Assembly (NCBI GenBank): GCA_902511575.1
Contig: CABXFU010000001.1
Location: 62,001-126,000, forward strand
Origin: an uncultured SAR86 cluster bacterium
Lineage (GTDB): Bacteria; Pseudomonadota; Gammaproteobacteria; Magnimaribacterales; D2472
Direction: 5' to 3'
DNA: 64,000 nt
A program made the position numbers and the translations under genes. Under the pieces are notes generated by a model that was not told where the DNA came from, did no database searches, and saw only the letters and a list, made by a program, of their open reading frames with translations. This document shows positions 8,224 through 16,813 of the stretch, one piece after another (within the stretch, counting starts at the first letter, position 1; each line of letters starts with the position of its first letter).

Positions 8224-9018
8224 ATGAAGTCTCAAGCACAACTAGAATTTCCACAATTTAAAGGAGAGGCTTTAACGCAACTTCCTGACGATTTATTTAT
8301 TCCACCAGAAGCATTAGAAATTTATTTAGAGGATTTTTCTGGCCCAATGGATGTCTTGCTTTATTTAATTCAGAAGAAAGATATTGATATCTTAGATTTA
8401 GATATTTCCGAGATTACTGATCAATACATTCAGTATATTGAATTAATGGATGCTCTAAAGATTGAACTTGCCGCTGATTATTTGGTGATGGCTGCAACAC
8501 TTGCTCAAATTAAATCTAGAATGCTTATTCCACAGTCCGAAGAAGAGGAAGAGGAGCAAGATCCACGGTCTGAGCTTATTAAACGATTACAAGAATATCA
8601 AAGGTATAAAAGCGCATCAGAATCTATTTCTAATCTGCCCAGACTGGATAGAGATTTCTTTCTTGCAACAACAGGATTGCCCAAGTTTAAAGAACGAGAA
8701 GTATCCATAAATATTTCTCCCAAAGAGCTTGCTGCAATCTTTCAAGAAGCTAGTTCGCGACCTAAATTTTCTGCTCATCATGAAATTCATTTTGAAGAAT
8801 TATCTACGCAAGACAGGATTGCTTTAATCTTATCCATTCTCAATAAAAGAAATGTGATTCAATTCTTTCAAACATATCAAAAAAAAGAAGGTAAGCAGGG
8901 AGTTGTTGTAGCGTTATTGGCTTCTTTAGATTTGGCCAAAGATGGACATGTTGAACTTATTCAAAACAAAGATTCTAATCAACTTTATCTTAAATCAACC
9001 AATCGAGGAGTTCACTAG
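8224..9018 (+). CDS. scpA: Segregation and condensation protein A (kleisin)
   Basis: Kleisin subunit of the Smc-ScpA-ScpB condensin that compacts and segregates the chromosome. The 264-aa product opens with a short Gln-rich leader. It continues with the ScpA signature LEDFSGPMDVLLYLIQKKDIDI, then ADYLVMAATLAQIKSRMLIP, an acidic linker (EEEEEEQDP) and a C-terminal winged helix (DRIALILSILNKRN). The ATG at 8224 follows a TATAAT promoter. The stop at 9018 directly abuts the scpB ATG. Smc is not in the window. Confidence 0.93.
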   Translation: MKSQAQLEFPQFKGEALTQLPDDLFIPPEALEIYLEDFSGPMDVLLYLIQKKDIDILDLDISEITDQYIQYIELMDALKIELAADYLVMAATLAQIKSRMLIPQSEEEEEEQDPRSELIKRLQEYQRYKSASESISNLPRLDRDFFLATTGLPKFKEREVSINISPKELAAIFQEASSRPKFSAHHEIHFEELSTQDRIALILSILNKRNVIQFFQTYQKKEGKQGVVVALLASLDLAKDGHVELIQNKDSNQLYLKSTNRGVH

Positions 9019-9582
9019 ATGACTAATACTGAAAACTTACCAAATCTTGTTGAATCTATTCTTTTCGGTGCAGGGAGACCGATGCGTTTATCTGAGATTA
9101 AAACACTAATGGGATCTCAGAATATAGAGGTAGACTTGCCCAGCATTAAAGTTGCATTAAATATGTTGGAGGAAAGATACGCAGAGAGCTCTATTGAAAT
9201 TAAAGAAGTTGCTTCAGGTTTTAGAATGCAGGTAAGAGAGAGTTATGGTGATTGCCTTTACCCTTTATGGAATGACACATCAAGCAGGCTCTCAAAAGCA
9301 TTGATGGAAACGGTATCCATAATTGCCTACAAACAACCAGTTACCAGAGGTGATATAGAGGATATAAGAGGCGTCACTGTCAGCACTCAGATAATTAGAG
9401 CATTACTTGATAGAGAGTGGATAAAAGTATCTGGCTATCGTGATGTTCCAGGCAGGCCTGCTTTATATGAAACAACCAAAGCTTTTTTAAATGATTTAAA
9501 TCTTAAATCAATTAATGATTTACCTCCATTGCCTGAGGCCTTACCTGCGGAAGATGCACTGGATCAGCTAGAAGCTGGTTAA
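9019..9582 (+). CDS. scpB: Segregation and condensation protein B
   Basis: Partner of ScpA; the dimer regulates the SMC complex. The 187-aa protein has two winged-helix units: NLVESILFGAGRPMRLSEIK at the N-terminus and the diagnostic SIIAYKQPVTRGDIEDIRGV around residue 100, followed by WIKVSGYRDVPGRPALYETT. Length is normal. The gene starts at the base after the scpA stop and is followed after 4 bp by rluB, the usual scpA-scpB-rluB order in gammaproteobacteria. Confidence 0.95.
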   Translation: MTNTENLPNLVESILFGAGRPMRLSEIKTLMGSQNIEVDLPSIKVALNMLEERYAESSIEIKEVASGFRMQVRESYGDCLYPLWNDTSSRLSKALMETVSIIAYKQPVTRGDIEDIRGVTVSTQIIRALLDREWIKVSGYRDVPGRPALYETTKAFLNDLNLKSINDLPPLPEALPAEDALDQLEAG

Positions 9583-9586
9583 CTCG

Positions 9587-10309
9587 ATGCTGCGTTTGCA
9601 GAAATTCTTGGCCCAAGCCGGTTTAGGTTCAAGACGTTCATGCGAACAACTTATTAAAGATAATAAAGTTTTTGTTAATGGCAAGGTGGCTATCCTGGGA
9701 GCCAAAGTCTCTGAAGCTGACGAGGTAACTTTCGAAGGCGAAAGGGTGCTTTTAAAAAAAGCAGACTTAAAAGTAATTATGCTAAATAAGCCACGCGGAG
9801 TTCTGTCTTCAAAGAAAGATGATAAAAAAATTAAACTTGTGTTTGATTTTCTTCCAAAAGTTCTAAATGAACCTGACTGGATTGCAGTAGGAAGATTGGA
9901 TATTAATACTTCTGGATTAATGTTATTTACCAATGATGGCACCCTTGCACATCAACTCATGCATCCATCATTTGAAATTGATAGAGAGTATCTTGTTCGA
10001 GCCAGAGGCCATTTTAATGAGCAAAAGAAAAAAAATATGTTGTCTGGAGTTAAAATTGAGAACGAGATTTATCAATTTTCAGACATTGTTCCAGGAGAAA
10101 AGCAAAGTTCAAATCAGTGGTTTTCAGTTTGCATGCTCACTGGAAAAAATCGTGAGGTCAGGAAACTTTTTGAATCTCAGGAGTTAGAGGTAAGTAGGTT
10201 GAAGAGAGTTAGAATTGGACCAATTTTTTTACCTTCAACTCTCAGAGAAGGTTCATGCATAAATTTAACTGATTCTCAAATAAAAGAACTCCAGAATTAT
10301 GGAAAGTGA
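9587..10309 (+). CDS. rluB: 23S rRNA pseudouridine synthase (RluB family)
   Basis: Isomerises a uridine of 23S rRNA (U2605 in E. coli) to pseudouridine. The 240-aa protein has an N-terminal S4 RNA-binding domain (LQKFLAQAGLGSRRSCEQLI) and the RsuA-family catalytic motif GRLDINTSGLMLFTNDG with the essential Asp near residue 104. The substrate-loop stretch LMHPSFEIDREYLVRARG and the C-terminal GKNREVRKLFES also fit. The position after scpB favours RluB over RluE/RluF/RsuA. It overlaps the next gene by 11 bp. Confidence 0.9.
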   Translation: MLRLQKFLAQAGLGSRRSCEQLIKDNKVFVNGKVAILGAKVSEADEVTFEGERVLLKKADLKVIMLNKPRGVLSSKKDDKKIKLVFDFLPKVLNEPDWIAVGRLDINTSGLMLFTNDGTLAHQLMHPSFEIDREYLVRARGHFNEQKKKNMLSGVKIENEIYQFSDIVPGEKQSSNQWFSVCMLTGKNREVRKLFESQELEVSRLKRVRIGPIFLPSTLREGSCINLTDSQIKELQNYGK

Positions 10310-10883
10310 TAATGCTCACAAAACTTTATTAAGGGTCTCAAAAGAAAAAAAATTTGATTTATTAGAGAAATACCTTCAAGAGTCTGAACCAGTTCAAATT
10401 AATTTATCATCATTGCCCTTGGTTGAATATCTTTCATCAGTTGTTGTGAGTCAGCAAGTTTCTACAAAGGCTGCTAAAACTATATGGTCAAGAGTTCATC
10501 CAATCATCAAGACCCATACAAATTATCAAAAACTAGAAACCGAATTACATGCAGCAGGACTATCAAAATCAAAAGCAAATTATGTAATTGGTATGATCAA
10601 CAATTTAAATTTATCCTCATTGCAGCGAAGCGATTTAAAGCAATTATCAAGTATTGAATTTGAAAATTTACTTATTGCAAACAAAGGAATTGGACCCTGG
10701 TCAGTTCAGATGGCTAAAATGTTTTATTTAGGAGATACAGATGTCATGCCTATCAATGACCTTGGAATAAAGCATGCCCATGAATATTTTTTTAGTGAGC
10801 ATGAAATGAGTGAAAAGTTTTATGAGCCCTTTAGGCCTTGGAGAACTTATTTGAGTCTTCTTATGTGGAAGTCACTTTCTTAG
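10299..10883 (+). CDS. HhH-GPD base-excision DNA glycosylase (AlkA/Mag-like)
   Basis: Predicted to remove alkylated bases such as 3-methyladenine. The compact 194-aa protein consists of the glycosylase core. SSVVVSQQVSTKAAKTIW is the helix that AlkA-like enzymes start with; LIANKGIGPWSVQMAKMF is the helix-hairpin-helix, and DVMPINDLGI carries the catalytic Asp. There are no Fe-S cysteines, so it is not EndoIII/MutY. It lacks the N-terminal TBP-like domain of E. coli AlkA, resembling the shorter Mag/MagIII-type enzymes. The start overlaps rluB by 11 bp and the 3' end overlaps the convergent yciK by 23 bp. Confidence 0.85.
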   Translation: MESDNAHKTLLRVSKEKKFDLLEKYLQESEPVQINLSSLPLVEYLSSVVVSQQVSTKAAKTIWSRVHPIIKTHTNYQKLETELHAAGLSKSKANYVIGMINNLNLSSLQRSDLKQLSSIEFENLLIANKGIGPWSVQMAKMFYLGDTDVMPINDLGIKHAHEYFFSEHEMSEKFYEPFRPWRTYLSLLMWKSLS

Positions 10884-11607
10884 ACAGATCAGCATATTCA
10901 TAATACTTTTCAGTTGAATTAGAGCTTTCCTCACTAAAAAACCATAAGTAACAATCTATTAGAGCATGAGGGGTTTTAATGGAATTAGGATCTTCAGCAG
11001 GTCTAGCAGATGACCTCATTTTTGTTTTAGTTGCCCCAGGATCAAAATTAAATACTTTAATCGAAGAGGTTCTTTCAAGCTCATTAGCAAAAATTTCTGC
11101 CAAGCCTTTTAAGCCAAATTTTGAAACTGAGTAGGCGCCCCAAAAAGCCCTGCCAATATTTGCTACGCCAGAAGAAGTAAAAATAATTCTAGGTAGTGTT
11201 GAGTCTTCAAGGATTGATTTAAGTGTTTTGGTTAATAGAAAAGGAGCTCTTAGATTAATATTCAATACTTCGTCCCATTTAGATAATTCATAATCCTCCA
11301 AAGTAGTCATGGTGCCTAAGATTGCAGCATTATGAATAATGCCATCTAAGCAAGTAAATTCTCCCGTGATTGCTCTTAAAATTTCATGAGCTGATTCATT
11401 GTTCAATAAATTAAGGTCTGCCTGCAAGATTAAATGTTTTTGAGAGCTAAAAGATTGATCGAGTTGATCATAAACTTTATCTAACTTTGCAGGATTTCTT
11501 CCTAGAAGGATAATATTAGAACCTAGTTTTGAAAATTCGACTGCTAAAACTTCACCAATTCCATCAGATGCTCCAGTTATAAGTATTGTCTTATTCAGAA
11601 GATCCAT
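10861..11607 (-). CDS. yciK: SDR-family oxidoreductase, YciK-like
   Basis: Short-chain dehydrogenase/reductase of 248 aa. The Rossmann motif TGASDGIGEVLAVEF, NNAA-equivalent HNAAILG, the catalytic Ser region FTSSGVANIGRAFWGAY and the active-site SVSKFG with Tyr-x3-Lys are visible. Its substrate is unknown. It is the last gene of ubiG-mupP-yciK, an order conserved in Pseudomonas. The ATG lies one base after the stop of the phosphatase gene, indicating co-expression. The convergent 3' end overlaps the glycosylase gene. Confidence 0.85.
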   Translation of the reverse strand: MDLLNKTILITGASDGIGEVLAVEFSKLGSNIILLGRNPAKLDKVYDQLDQSFSSQKHLILQADLNLLNNESAHEILRAITGEFTCLDGIIHNAAILGTMTTLEDYELSKWDEVLNINLRAPFLLTKTLKSILEDSTLPRIIFTSSGVANIGRAFWGAYSVSKFGLKGLAEIFANELERTSSIKVFNFDPGATKTKMRSSARPAEDPNSIKTPHALIDCYLWFFSEESSNSTEKYYEYADLSKKVTST

Positions 11608-11608
11608 T

Positions 11609-12271
11609 TTATAGTCGAGAAATTAGTTCATATAATTCATCTGGATGATGCACTCCGTGAACATGTTCTTTATGATCACTAGCTTTGAGTGAATACCCAA
11701 AATAACAAGCAATAACTTGTGTACCCGCGTTTATACCCGCTTCAAGATCTTTCTTATGATCACCTACATAAATGCATTCAGCTGGGTGAAAGCCTAAATC
11801 TTTACAGCCTCTTAAAATTCCTTCTGGATCTGGTTTGATAGCATCTAAATGATCTGGACATATTAATGTTTTGCAATCTTTGAATGCAATCTCATTCATT
11901 AATATCGGTTTGGCAAAACGTAACGGTTTATTGGTTACAATGCCATAAGGGATATTATCTTTCTCCAAGGAAGCTAGCACCTGTTTAATCCCATCAAATG
12001 CTCCTCCATATTTCAGAAGATTTGATTCATATTCTTCTAATAATTCATCTCTTAAAACTGCACACTGATCATCAGATATATCAATATTAAAACCCAGGCT
12101 TGTAAGTTTCCAGCTTCCATCAGATACATGGCTTCTAATTATTTCTGGATCAAGTTTTGGTTTGTTATGTTTTGTCAGAAGATTGTTTAAGCTAGCAACA
12201 AAGTCAGGCGCTGAATCTAAAAGAGTACCATCAAGATCAAATAATACGCCTTTAGGCATTTTTAGATCCAT
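11609..12271 (-). CDS. mupP: HAD phosphatase, MupP/Gph type
   Basis: HAD hydrolase of 220 aa with motif I LFDLDGTLLDSAPDF, motif II-like IVTNKP, a Lys in IKPDPEG and motif IV YVGDHKKDLEAGINAG. In Pseudomonas the gene at this position is MupP, the N-acetylmuramate-6-phosphate phosphatase of the peptidoglycan recycling shortcut. In other annotations the same family is called phosphoglycolate phosphatase (Gph). Context between ubiG and yciK favours MupP; the substrate is not proven. ATG at 12271 overlaps ubiG by 20 bp; a second ATG at 12259 overlaps by 8 bp and is equally plausible. Confidence 0.8.
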   Translation of the reverse strand: MDLKMPKGVLFDLDGTLLDSAPDFVASLNNLLTKHNKPKLDPEIIRSHVSDGSWKLTSLGFNIDISDDQCAVLRDELLEEYESNLLKYGGAFDGIKQVLASLEKDNIPYGIVTNKPLRFAKPILMNEIAFKDCKTLICPDHLDAIKPDPEGILRGCKDLGFHPAECIYVGDHKKDLEAGINAGTQVIACYFGYSLKASDHKEHVHGVHHPDELYELISRL

Positions 12272-12953
12272 GCATCATATAATTCACCCCGAGATCATCA
12301 TTTAAAGTTGCAGTATGGAAAATAGGATTATAAAACATCCCCTTGCTTTCATTTAATTTTATACCTGCATTTCGCATATACCTTTCTAATTCTGATGGCT
12401 TAATAAATTTATTCCATTCATGAGTTCCTTTTGGTAATACATTAAAAATATATTCTGCACCAACAATTGCCGTAACAAAGGACCTAGGATTTCTATTTAA
12501 AGTAGAAAGAAACATTTGACCATTTGACTTGAGAAGATCAGAACAAGCTTGAATAAGCTGCCCTGGATCTGGCACATGCTCAATTACTTCCAGGCACGTA
12601 ACCACATCAAAGGCTTCCTTTTTTTCTGTTGCTAATTCTTCAGCAGTGATTAGTCTGTAATCAATACTTATTTGCATCTTTTTGGCATGCAACCGAGCAA
12701 CCCCAATATTAGCTTCAGTTACATCAATGGCAGTTACCTCTGCTCCTTTTGCATTAAGGGCCTCTGCCAAGAGACCTCCACCGCACCCAACATCTAATAC
12801 TTTTAAACCCTCAATAGATGATTTTTGATCAATGTAATTCGCGCGAAGGGGATTGATCACATGCAAGGGTTTAAAATCACCGGTTGGATCCCACCAATTC
12901 TCAGCTATTTCAGCAAATTTATTTACTTCATTTTGATCAATATTTTGGCTCAT
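12252..12953 (-). CDS. ubiG: Ubiquinone biosynthesis O-methyltransferase
   Basis: SAM-dependent methyltransferase performing both O-methylations in ubiquinone synthesis. The 233-aa product begins MSQNIDQNEVNKFAEIAENWWDP, typical for UbiG. It carries the SAM motif VLDVGCGGGLLAEAL and the UbiG-specific SRNPRS-like block STLNRNPRSFVTAIVGAEY with LPKGTHEW. An in-frame GTG at 12959 would add two residues, but the ATG at 12953 matches the family N-terminus. It is the first gene of the minus-strand ubiG-mupP-yciK operon, divergent from the SDR gene at 13041. Confidence 0.93.
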   Translation of the reverse strand: MSQNIDQNEVNKFAEIAENWWDPTGDFKPLHVINPLRANYIDQKSSIEGLKVLDVGCGGGLLAEALNAKGAEVTAIDVTEANIGVARLHAKKMQISIDYRLITAEELATEKKEAFDVVTCLEVIEHVPDPGQLIQACSDLLKSNGQMFLSTLNRNPRSFVTAIVGAEYIFNVLPKGTHEWNKFIKPSELERYMRNAGIKLNESKGMFYNPIFHTATLNDDLGVNYMMHGSKNA

Positions 12954-12987
12954 AAACACTACTTCTTTAAGTTGGCAGATTACTTTA

Positions 12988-13016
12988 TTGCATGCAAGAA
13001 TAGGTAAGTTTATTAT
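12988..13016 (+). promoter_or_regulatory. Candidate sigma70 promoter for the SDR gene
   Basis: TTGCAT (12988-12993) and TATTAT (13011-13016) are separated by 17 bp. The -10 matches consensus at five of six positions; the -35 at three. A clear Shine-Dalgarno (AAAGGAAG) and the ATG at 13041 follow. Confidence 0.4.
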
Positions 13017-13040
13017 TTTTTATAAAAGGAAGCTAACACT

Positions 13041-13805
13041 ATGTCAGATAATCCAGTCGCTATTGTTACCGGGGGAAGCCGAGGGGTAGGTGCTGCAACG
13101 GCAAAAATGCTTTCTGAAAATGGTTGGAATGTAATAATTACATGCTCCTCATCTATTGAAGAGGCAGAAAATGTAGCCAGTTTATGCTCAAATAAAACTG
13201 CAGAGGTGATTGCTATTCAAGCTGATGTTTCAGATAACACAGACTGCATAGCCACCGTTAATAAAGCTATAGAAAAATGGGAAAGGGTTGATGCTCTTAT
13301 CAATAATGCTGGAACAACTAAATTTGTTTGGGACCACTCCGATCTGAATGGTCTTGATGCTGCTGACTTTCAATATATTTACGGTGTAAATGTTATTGGA
13401 CCATTCCAGATGGTAAAAGCAGCAAAAGAGAAACTTTTAAAAAGTGAAAATCCTTGTGTTGTGAATGTATCATCAATCGCAGGTCTTAAGGGCATTGGTA
13501 GTTCGCTTGCTTATGCTTCCTCAAAAGGAGCTTTAAACACTATGACTTTATCTATGGCAAGAAATTTAGGACCAATCAGAGTAAATGCCGTATGCCCTGG
13601 ATTCATTGAGGGAGAGTGGTTAAAAAATGGAATGGGTTCCGAGATGTATGAGGCAGTGAAATTGCGTGTTCAAACTACCACGCCACTGAAAAAAACATGC
13701 ACTCCTGAATCTGTTGCTGAGGTAATAGTAAATTTAATTGAAAAAAGTGAGCTAATGACTGGGCAGTTGATAACTGTTGACGGTGGAGCAAGCTTAAACT
13801 TATAG
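13041..13805 (+). CDS. SDR-family oxidoreductase (FabG-like)
   Basis: Classical short-chain dehydrogenase/reductase of 254 aa. TGGSRGVGAATAKML is the cofactor-binding glycine motif, NNAGTTKF the structural NNAG, VSSIAGLKG and YASSKGALNT hold the catalytic Ser-Tyr-x3-Lys, and VCPGFIEG follows. The C-terminus GQLITVDGGASL is typical of FabG/3-oxoacyl reductases, but many SDRs share it. There is no fatty-acid gene nearby, so a dedicated FabG is unlikely; the substrate is unknown. It is a single-gene unit with a candidate promoter upstream and a hairpin terminator downstream. Confidence 0.8.
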   Translation: MSDNPVAIVTGGSRGVGAATAKMLSENGWNVIITCSSSIEEAENVASLCSNKTAEVIAIQADVSDNTDCIATVNKAIEKWERVDALINNAGTTKFVWDHSDLNGLDAADFQYIYGVNVIGPFQMVKAAKEKLLKSENPCVVNVSSIAGLKGIGSSLAYASSKGALNTMTLSMARNLGPIRVNAVCPGFIEGEWLKNGMGSEMYEAVKLRVQTTTPLKKTCTPESVAEVIVNLIEKSELMTGQLITVDGGASLNL

Positions 13806-13821
13806 AAATTTTTCTTATTTT

Positions 13822-13848
13822 ATGTAGTGAAACTACAGTATTTTTTAT
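13822..13848 (+). terminator. Probable Rho-independent terminator after the SDR gene
   Basis: The stem TGTAGT / ACTACA (13823-13828 with 13832-13837) has a GAA loop and is followed by a run of six T at 13841-13846. The stem is only six base pairs, so strength is uncertain. It separates the SDR gene from the transhydrogenase operon. Confidence 0.55.
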
Positions 13849-13884
13849 TAATAGAACATGTTTTAAAAGGATTTTTTTTAAATA

Positions 13885-13913
13885 TTGACAATGTCCACTA
13901 AATAAATTGCAAT
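13885..13913 (+). promoter_or_regulatory. Promoter of the pnt (transhydrogenase) operon
   Basis: A perfect TTGACA (13885-13890) is followed after 17 bp by TGCAAT (13908-13913, four of six matches to TATAAT). The spacing is optimal. The pntAA ATG at 13943 is 30 bp further on, without an obvious Shine-Dalgarno, so the leader would be short. Confidence 0.55.
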
Positions 13914-13942
13914 GTACTACAAGTTTTTTTAAATTAAATTAA

Positions 13943-15064
13943 ATGCATATTGTTGCCTTAAAATCTCCGGACACAAGAGATCAAAGATCTGTAATCCACC
14001 CAGAAACAGTAAACAAGATTTTAGATCTGAAAGGAGTATCATTCTCATTTGAATCAGGTATCGGGGATGGCATTAATATCTCTGATCAAACTTTTATTGA
14101 CCTTGGCCTAAAAGCAATCTCAAGGGATGAATGTCTCACAAAAGGTAATCTCATAATTTCTCCCACCTCATTGACTCTAGCAGAATCAGGTTTAGTTCAG
14201 CCAGGCTCAACAGTCATAGGCATGCTAAATCCATTTTATTCTGAAGATGAACTTAAAGGATTAAACCAATCAAAAATTAATGCAGTTAGCATGGAATTCA
14301 TACCCAGGATAACTAGAGCTCAAAAAATGGATGTGCTGAGTTCACAAGCCAACCTTGCAGGGTATGCAGCAGTTTTAGAAGCTGCTCAGCATTTATCTTC
14401 AGCTCTTCCAATGATGATGACTGCCGCAGGAACACTCAAACCAGCAAAAGTATTTGTTATTGGAGTTGGTGTTGCGGGTTTACAAGCAATTGCAACTGCA
14501 AAGAGATTAGGTGCTAGAGTTGAGGCATTCGATACTCGCGATGTTGTGGAGGAGCAAGTAAAATCTCTTGGCGCAAAGTTTGTAAAAATTGATCTAGGCG
14601 ATACTGGTCAAACTGATCAAGGGTATGCCAAAGAACTTACCCCCGAGCAAATAACGAAACAAAAAGAACTTCAAAGTCTTGTTTGCGCTCGATCAGATAT
14701 CGTAATTACTACTGCTCAAATTTTTGGAAGACCTGCTCCCAAAATTATAGATGAAGCTACCATTAAAAAAATGAAACCGGGTAGCGTCATTCTTGACATG
14801 GCTGTAGAAACTGGTGGAAATGTTGAAGGTTCTGTGGTTGATGAGGTAGTGGATGTAAATGGGGTTAAAGTTGTAGGTATTTCATACTTAGCTTCTAAAG
14901 TATCTACTCATGCTTCTTTTGCACTATCTAATAATATTATTAATTGGATTACTGATTTTTATGATGATGAATCTCATGGCATTAATTTTGATTTTGAAGA
15001 TGAGGTTATTCAAAGCAGCGTCCTTGCCTTTGAAGGAAAAATAATGAATGAGAGGTTTTCATAA
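13943..15064 (+). CDS. pntAA: NAD(P) transhydrogenase alpha subunit, part 1 (NAD-binding domain I)
   Basis: Soluble NAD(H)-binding dI component of the proton-translocating transhydrogenase, which reduces NADP+ with NADH at the expense of the proton gradient. The 373-aa product contains RDQRSVIHP near the N-terminus and the RQD-loop region RAQKMDVLSSQ. It also has the Rossmann motif VIGVGVAGLQAIATAKRLG followed by VEAFDTRD. As in Rhodospirillum rubrum, the alpha subunit is split into separate dI and membrane polypeptides. The stop overlaps the pntAB ATG by one base. Confidence 0.95.
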   Translation: MHIVALKSPDTRDQRSVIHPETVNKILDLKGVSFSFESGIGDGINISDQTFIDLGLKAISRDECLTKGNLIISPTSLTLAESGLVQPGSTVIGMLNPFYSEDELKGLNQSKINAVSMEFIPRITRAQKMDVLSSQANLAGYAAVLEAAQHLSSALPMMMTAAGTLKPAKVFVIGVGVAGLQAIATAKRLGARVEAFDTRDVVEEQVKSLGAKFVKIDLGDTGQTDQGYAKELTPEQITKQKELQSLVCARSDIVITTAQIFGRPAPKIIDEATIKKMKPGSVILDMAVETGGNVEGSVVDEVVDVNGVKVVGISYLASKVSTHASFALSNNIINWITDFYDDESHGINFDFEDEVIQSSVLAFEGKIMNERFS

Positions 15065-15336
15065 TGGAAATATATATATTGCTGGGCTTCGTTTTATTGC
15101 TATCAATCTTTTTAGGTTTAGAGCTTATTGCAAAAGTACCAAGCACACTTCATACCCCTTTGATGTCAGGAGCTAATGCTATCTCTGGTATTGCCCTTGT
15201 GGGTGCCTTGATGCTCTCTAGCGCTGGTCAGATGCAAGATATATTAGCTTTTGGTGCTATTTTATTTGCTTCTATCAATGTATTTGGTGGCTACCTAGTA
15301 ACTAACAGAATGCTGAGCATGTTTAAGAAGAAATAA
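15064..15336 (+). CDS. pntAB: NAD(P) transhydrogenase alpha subunit, part 2 (membrane segment)
   Basis: A 90-aa membrane protein with three predicted transmembrane helices (about residues 3-19, 36-53 and 59-77), corresponding to the membrane part of E. coli PntA. Family stretches KVPSTLHTPLMSGANAISG and FGGYLVTNRML are present. The ATAATG overlap with pntAA and a 3-bp gap to pntB indicate one three-gene operon. Together with PntB it forms the proton channel. Confidence 0.95.
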   Translation: MEIYILLGFVLLLSIFLGLELIAKVPSTLHTPLMSGANAISGIALVGALMLSSAGQMQDILAFGAILFASINVFGGYLVTNRMLSMFKKK

Positions 15337-15339
15337 ATC

Positions 15340-16731
15340 ATGGAAAATTTAGTCAATATTCAAGTCATCCAAAATATCGTTTACATAGTTTCCTCTGTAA
15401 TGTTTATTCTTGGTATTAAAATGCTAGGCAAGGAAGCTACTGCGGTTAAGGGGAATTATTTATCTGCCCTTGCCATGTTTTCTGCAGTCGGAATAACCTG
15501 CTTAAGCCTTGAGATTGACTTAAAGATAATACTTGCTGGTGTCTTACTGGGGGGTCTAATAGGCTCTTTGATAGCTATCAAAGTGAAAATGACAGCTATT
15601 CCAGAAATGGTAGCTTTATTTAATGGTTTTGGTGGCTTGGCCACATTCTTAATTGCATGGTCGCAATTCAATGAGCCTAATAACTCCATGCTTCAGCATG
15701 TCTTGATAATGCTTACTATCTATATCGGGGGCATTACATTTTCTGGTTCTCTCATAGCTTATGGGAAGCTATCTGAAAAGTTAAAACTTGGAAAAGGGTC
15801 CTTGATTACAAATATTTTTATATCCTTTTTCTATTTAAGCATGCCGGCATTAATTTATGTAATAGCTGAACCTTCTATTTCTCAATTCATTCCCCAAGCC
15901 CCATCTTATTTCTCAATCTTTTTAGTTTTAACACTAGTTGCTGGAATTGGGTTTGTGATGCCTATTGGTGGCGGTGATATGCCAGTAGTTATTTCTTTGC
16001 TTAATTCCTTGTCTGGAATTGCAGCAGCTTTTGCAGGCTTGTTATTGCTTAACAATGTATTAATCGTTGCAGGATCTCTTGTTGGTGCCAGCGGCTTAAT
16101 CTTGACAATTATCATGGCTAAAGCAATGAATAGAACAATTACCAATATTTTATTTGTTGGATATGCATCTTCTAGCCAATCTACTTCCTCTGAAGAGCAA
16201 GGCGAGGTGAAACCAATTACATCTGACGACGCCTATTTAATACTAGAGAATGCATCAAGTGTTTTAGTGGTTCCTGGTTATGGTATGGCAGTAGCTCAGG
16301 CACAGCATGTTGTTAGAGAAATGGGAGAGCTCTTAGAGGAAAATGGTACAGAAGTGAAATACGGAATTCATCCTGTTGCAGGGCGTATGCCTGGGCATAT
16401 GAATGTTCTTCTTGCGGAAGCAAATGTTTCATATGATTTGCTTGCTGAGCCAGACGATGTTAATCCATCTATGGACACGATAGATGTGGCAATTGTCATT
16501 GGTGCTAATGATGTCGTTAACCCCTCAGCAACTGAAGAAGAGGGTAGTCCAATTTATGGAATGCCAATAATTGAAGTTCACAATGCCAAGACAGTTTTTG
16601 TCCTTAAAAGATCAATGTCTTCTGGCTTTGCTGGTGTTCAGAATCCATTATTTTTTAGAGAAAATACTAGAATGTTATTTGGCGATGCTAAGGAATCAAT
16701 TGGCCAAATTGTAGCCGAATTTAAAGACTAA
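15340..16731 (+). CDS. pntB: NAD(P) transhydrogenase beta subunit
   Basis: The 463-aa protein combines a membrane domain (about residues 8-260, many hydrophobic helices including PEMVALFNGFGG) with a C-terminal NADP(H)-binding domain III. The latter is marked by VVPGYGMAVAQAQHVVREM, HPVAGRMPGHMNVLLAEA and VIGANDVVNPSA. It completes the PntAA-PntAB-PntB enzyme, a main NADPH source in many heterotrophs. Length is as in E. coli (462 aa). An inverted repeat (16731-16738 with 16770-16777) follows the stop. Confidence 0.96.
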   Translation: MENLVNIQVIQNIVYIVSSVMFILGIKMLGKEATAVKGNYLSALAMFSAVGITCLSLEIDLKIILAGVLLGGLIGSLIAIKVKMTAIPEMVALFNGFGGLATFLIAWSQFNEPNNSMLQHVLIMLTIYIGGITFSGSLIAYGKLSEKLKLGKGSLITNIFISFFYLSMPALIYVIAEPSISQFIPQAPSYFSIFLVLTLVAGIGFVMPIGGGDMPVVISLLNSLSGIAAAFAGLLLLNNVLIVAGSLVGASGLILTIIMAKAMNRTITNILFVGYASSSQSTSSEEQGEVKPITSDDAYLILENASSVLVVPGYGMAVAQAQHVVREMGELLEENGTEVKYGIHPVAGRMPGHMNVLLAEANVSYDLLAEPDDVNPSMDTIDVAIVIGANDVVNPSATEEEGSPIYGMPIIEVHNAKTVFVLKRSMSSGFAGVQNPLFFRENTRMLFGDAKESIGQIVAEFKD

Positions 16732-16746
16732 AATTCCCCCGAAGTA

Positions 16747-16755
16747 TGGTAAAAT
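16747..16755 (+). promoter_or_regulatory. Candidate extended -10 promoter of gyrA
   Basis: TG-G-TAAAAT is an extended -10 element about 58 bp before the gyrA ATG. No convincing -35 is seen. It lies in the loop between the inverted repeat arms AAATTCCC (16731-16738) and GGGAATTT (16770-16777), which could mark a regulatory structure. Confidence 0.35.
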
Positions 16756-16813
16756 TTAACCTTAAATAAGGGAATTTCCTGCGTATAAAAAATATCGCTT
16801 TTAGGGCTAAAAA

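Noticed and set aside
12825-13007. Plus-strand ORF across the ubiG start region
   Set aside because: Most of it is antisense to ubiG and the rest covers the divergent promoter; no recognisable protein features.
13943-15336. Apparent frameshift splitting PntA into two ORFs
   Set aside because: The two parts overlap as ATAATG with their own start, and a separate three-TM alpha-2 subunit is the normal arrangement in many bacteria such as Rhodospirillum rubrum.
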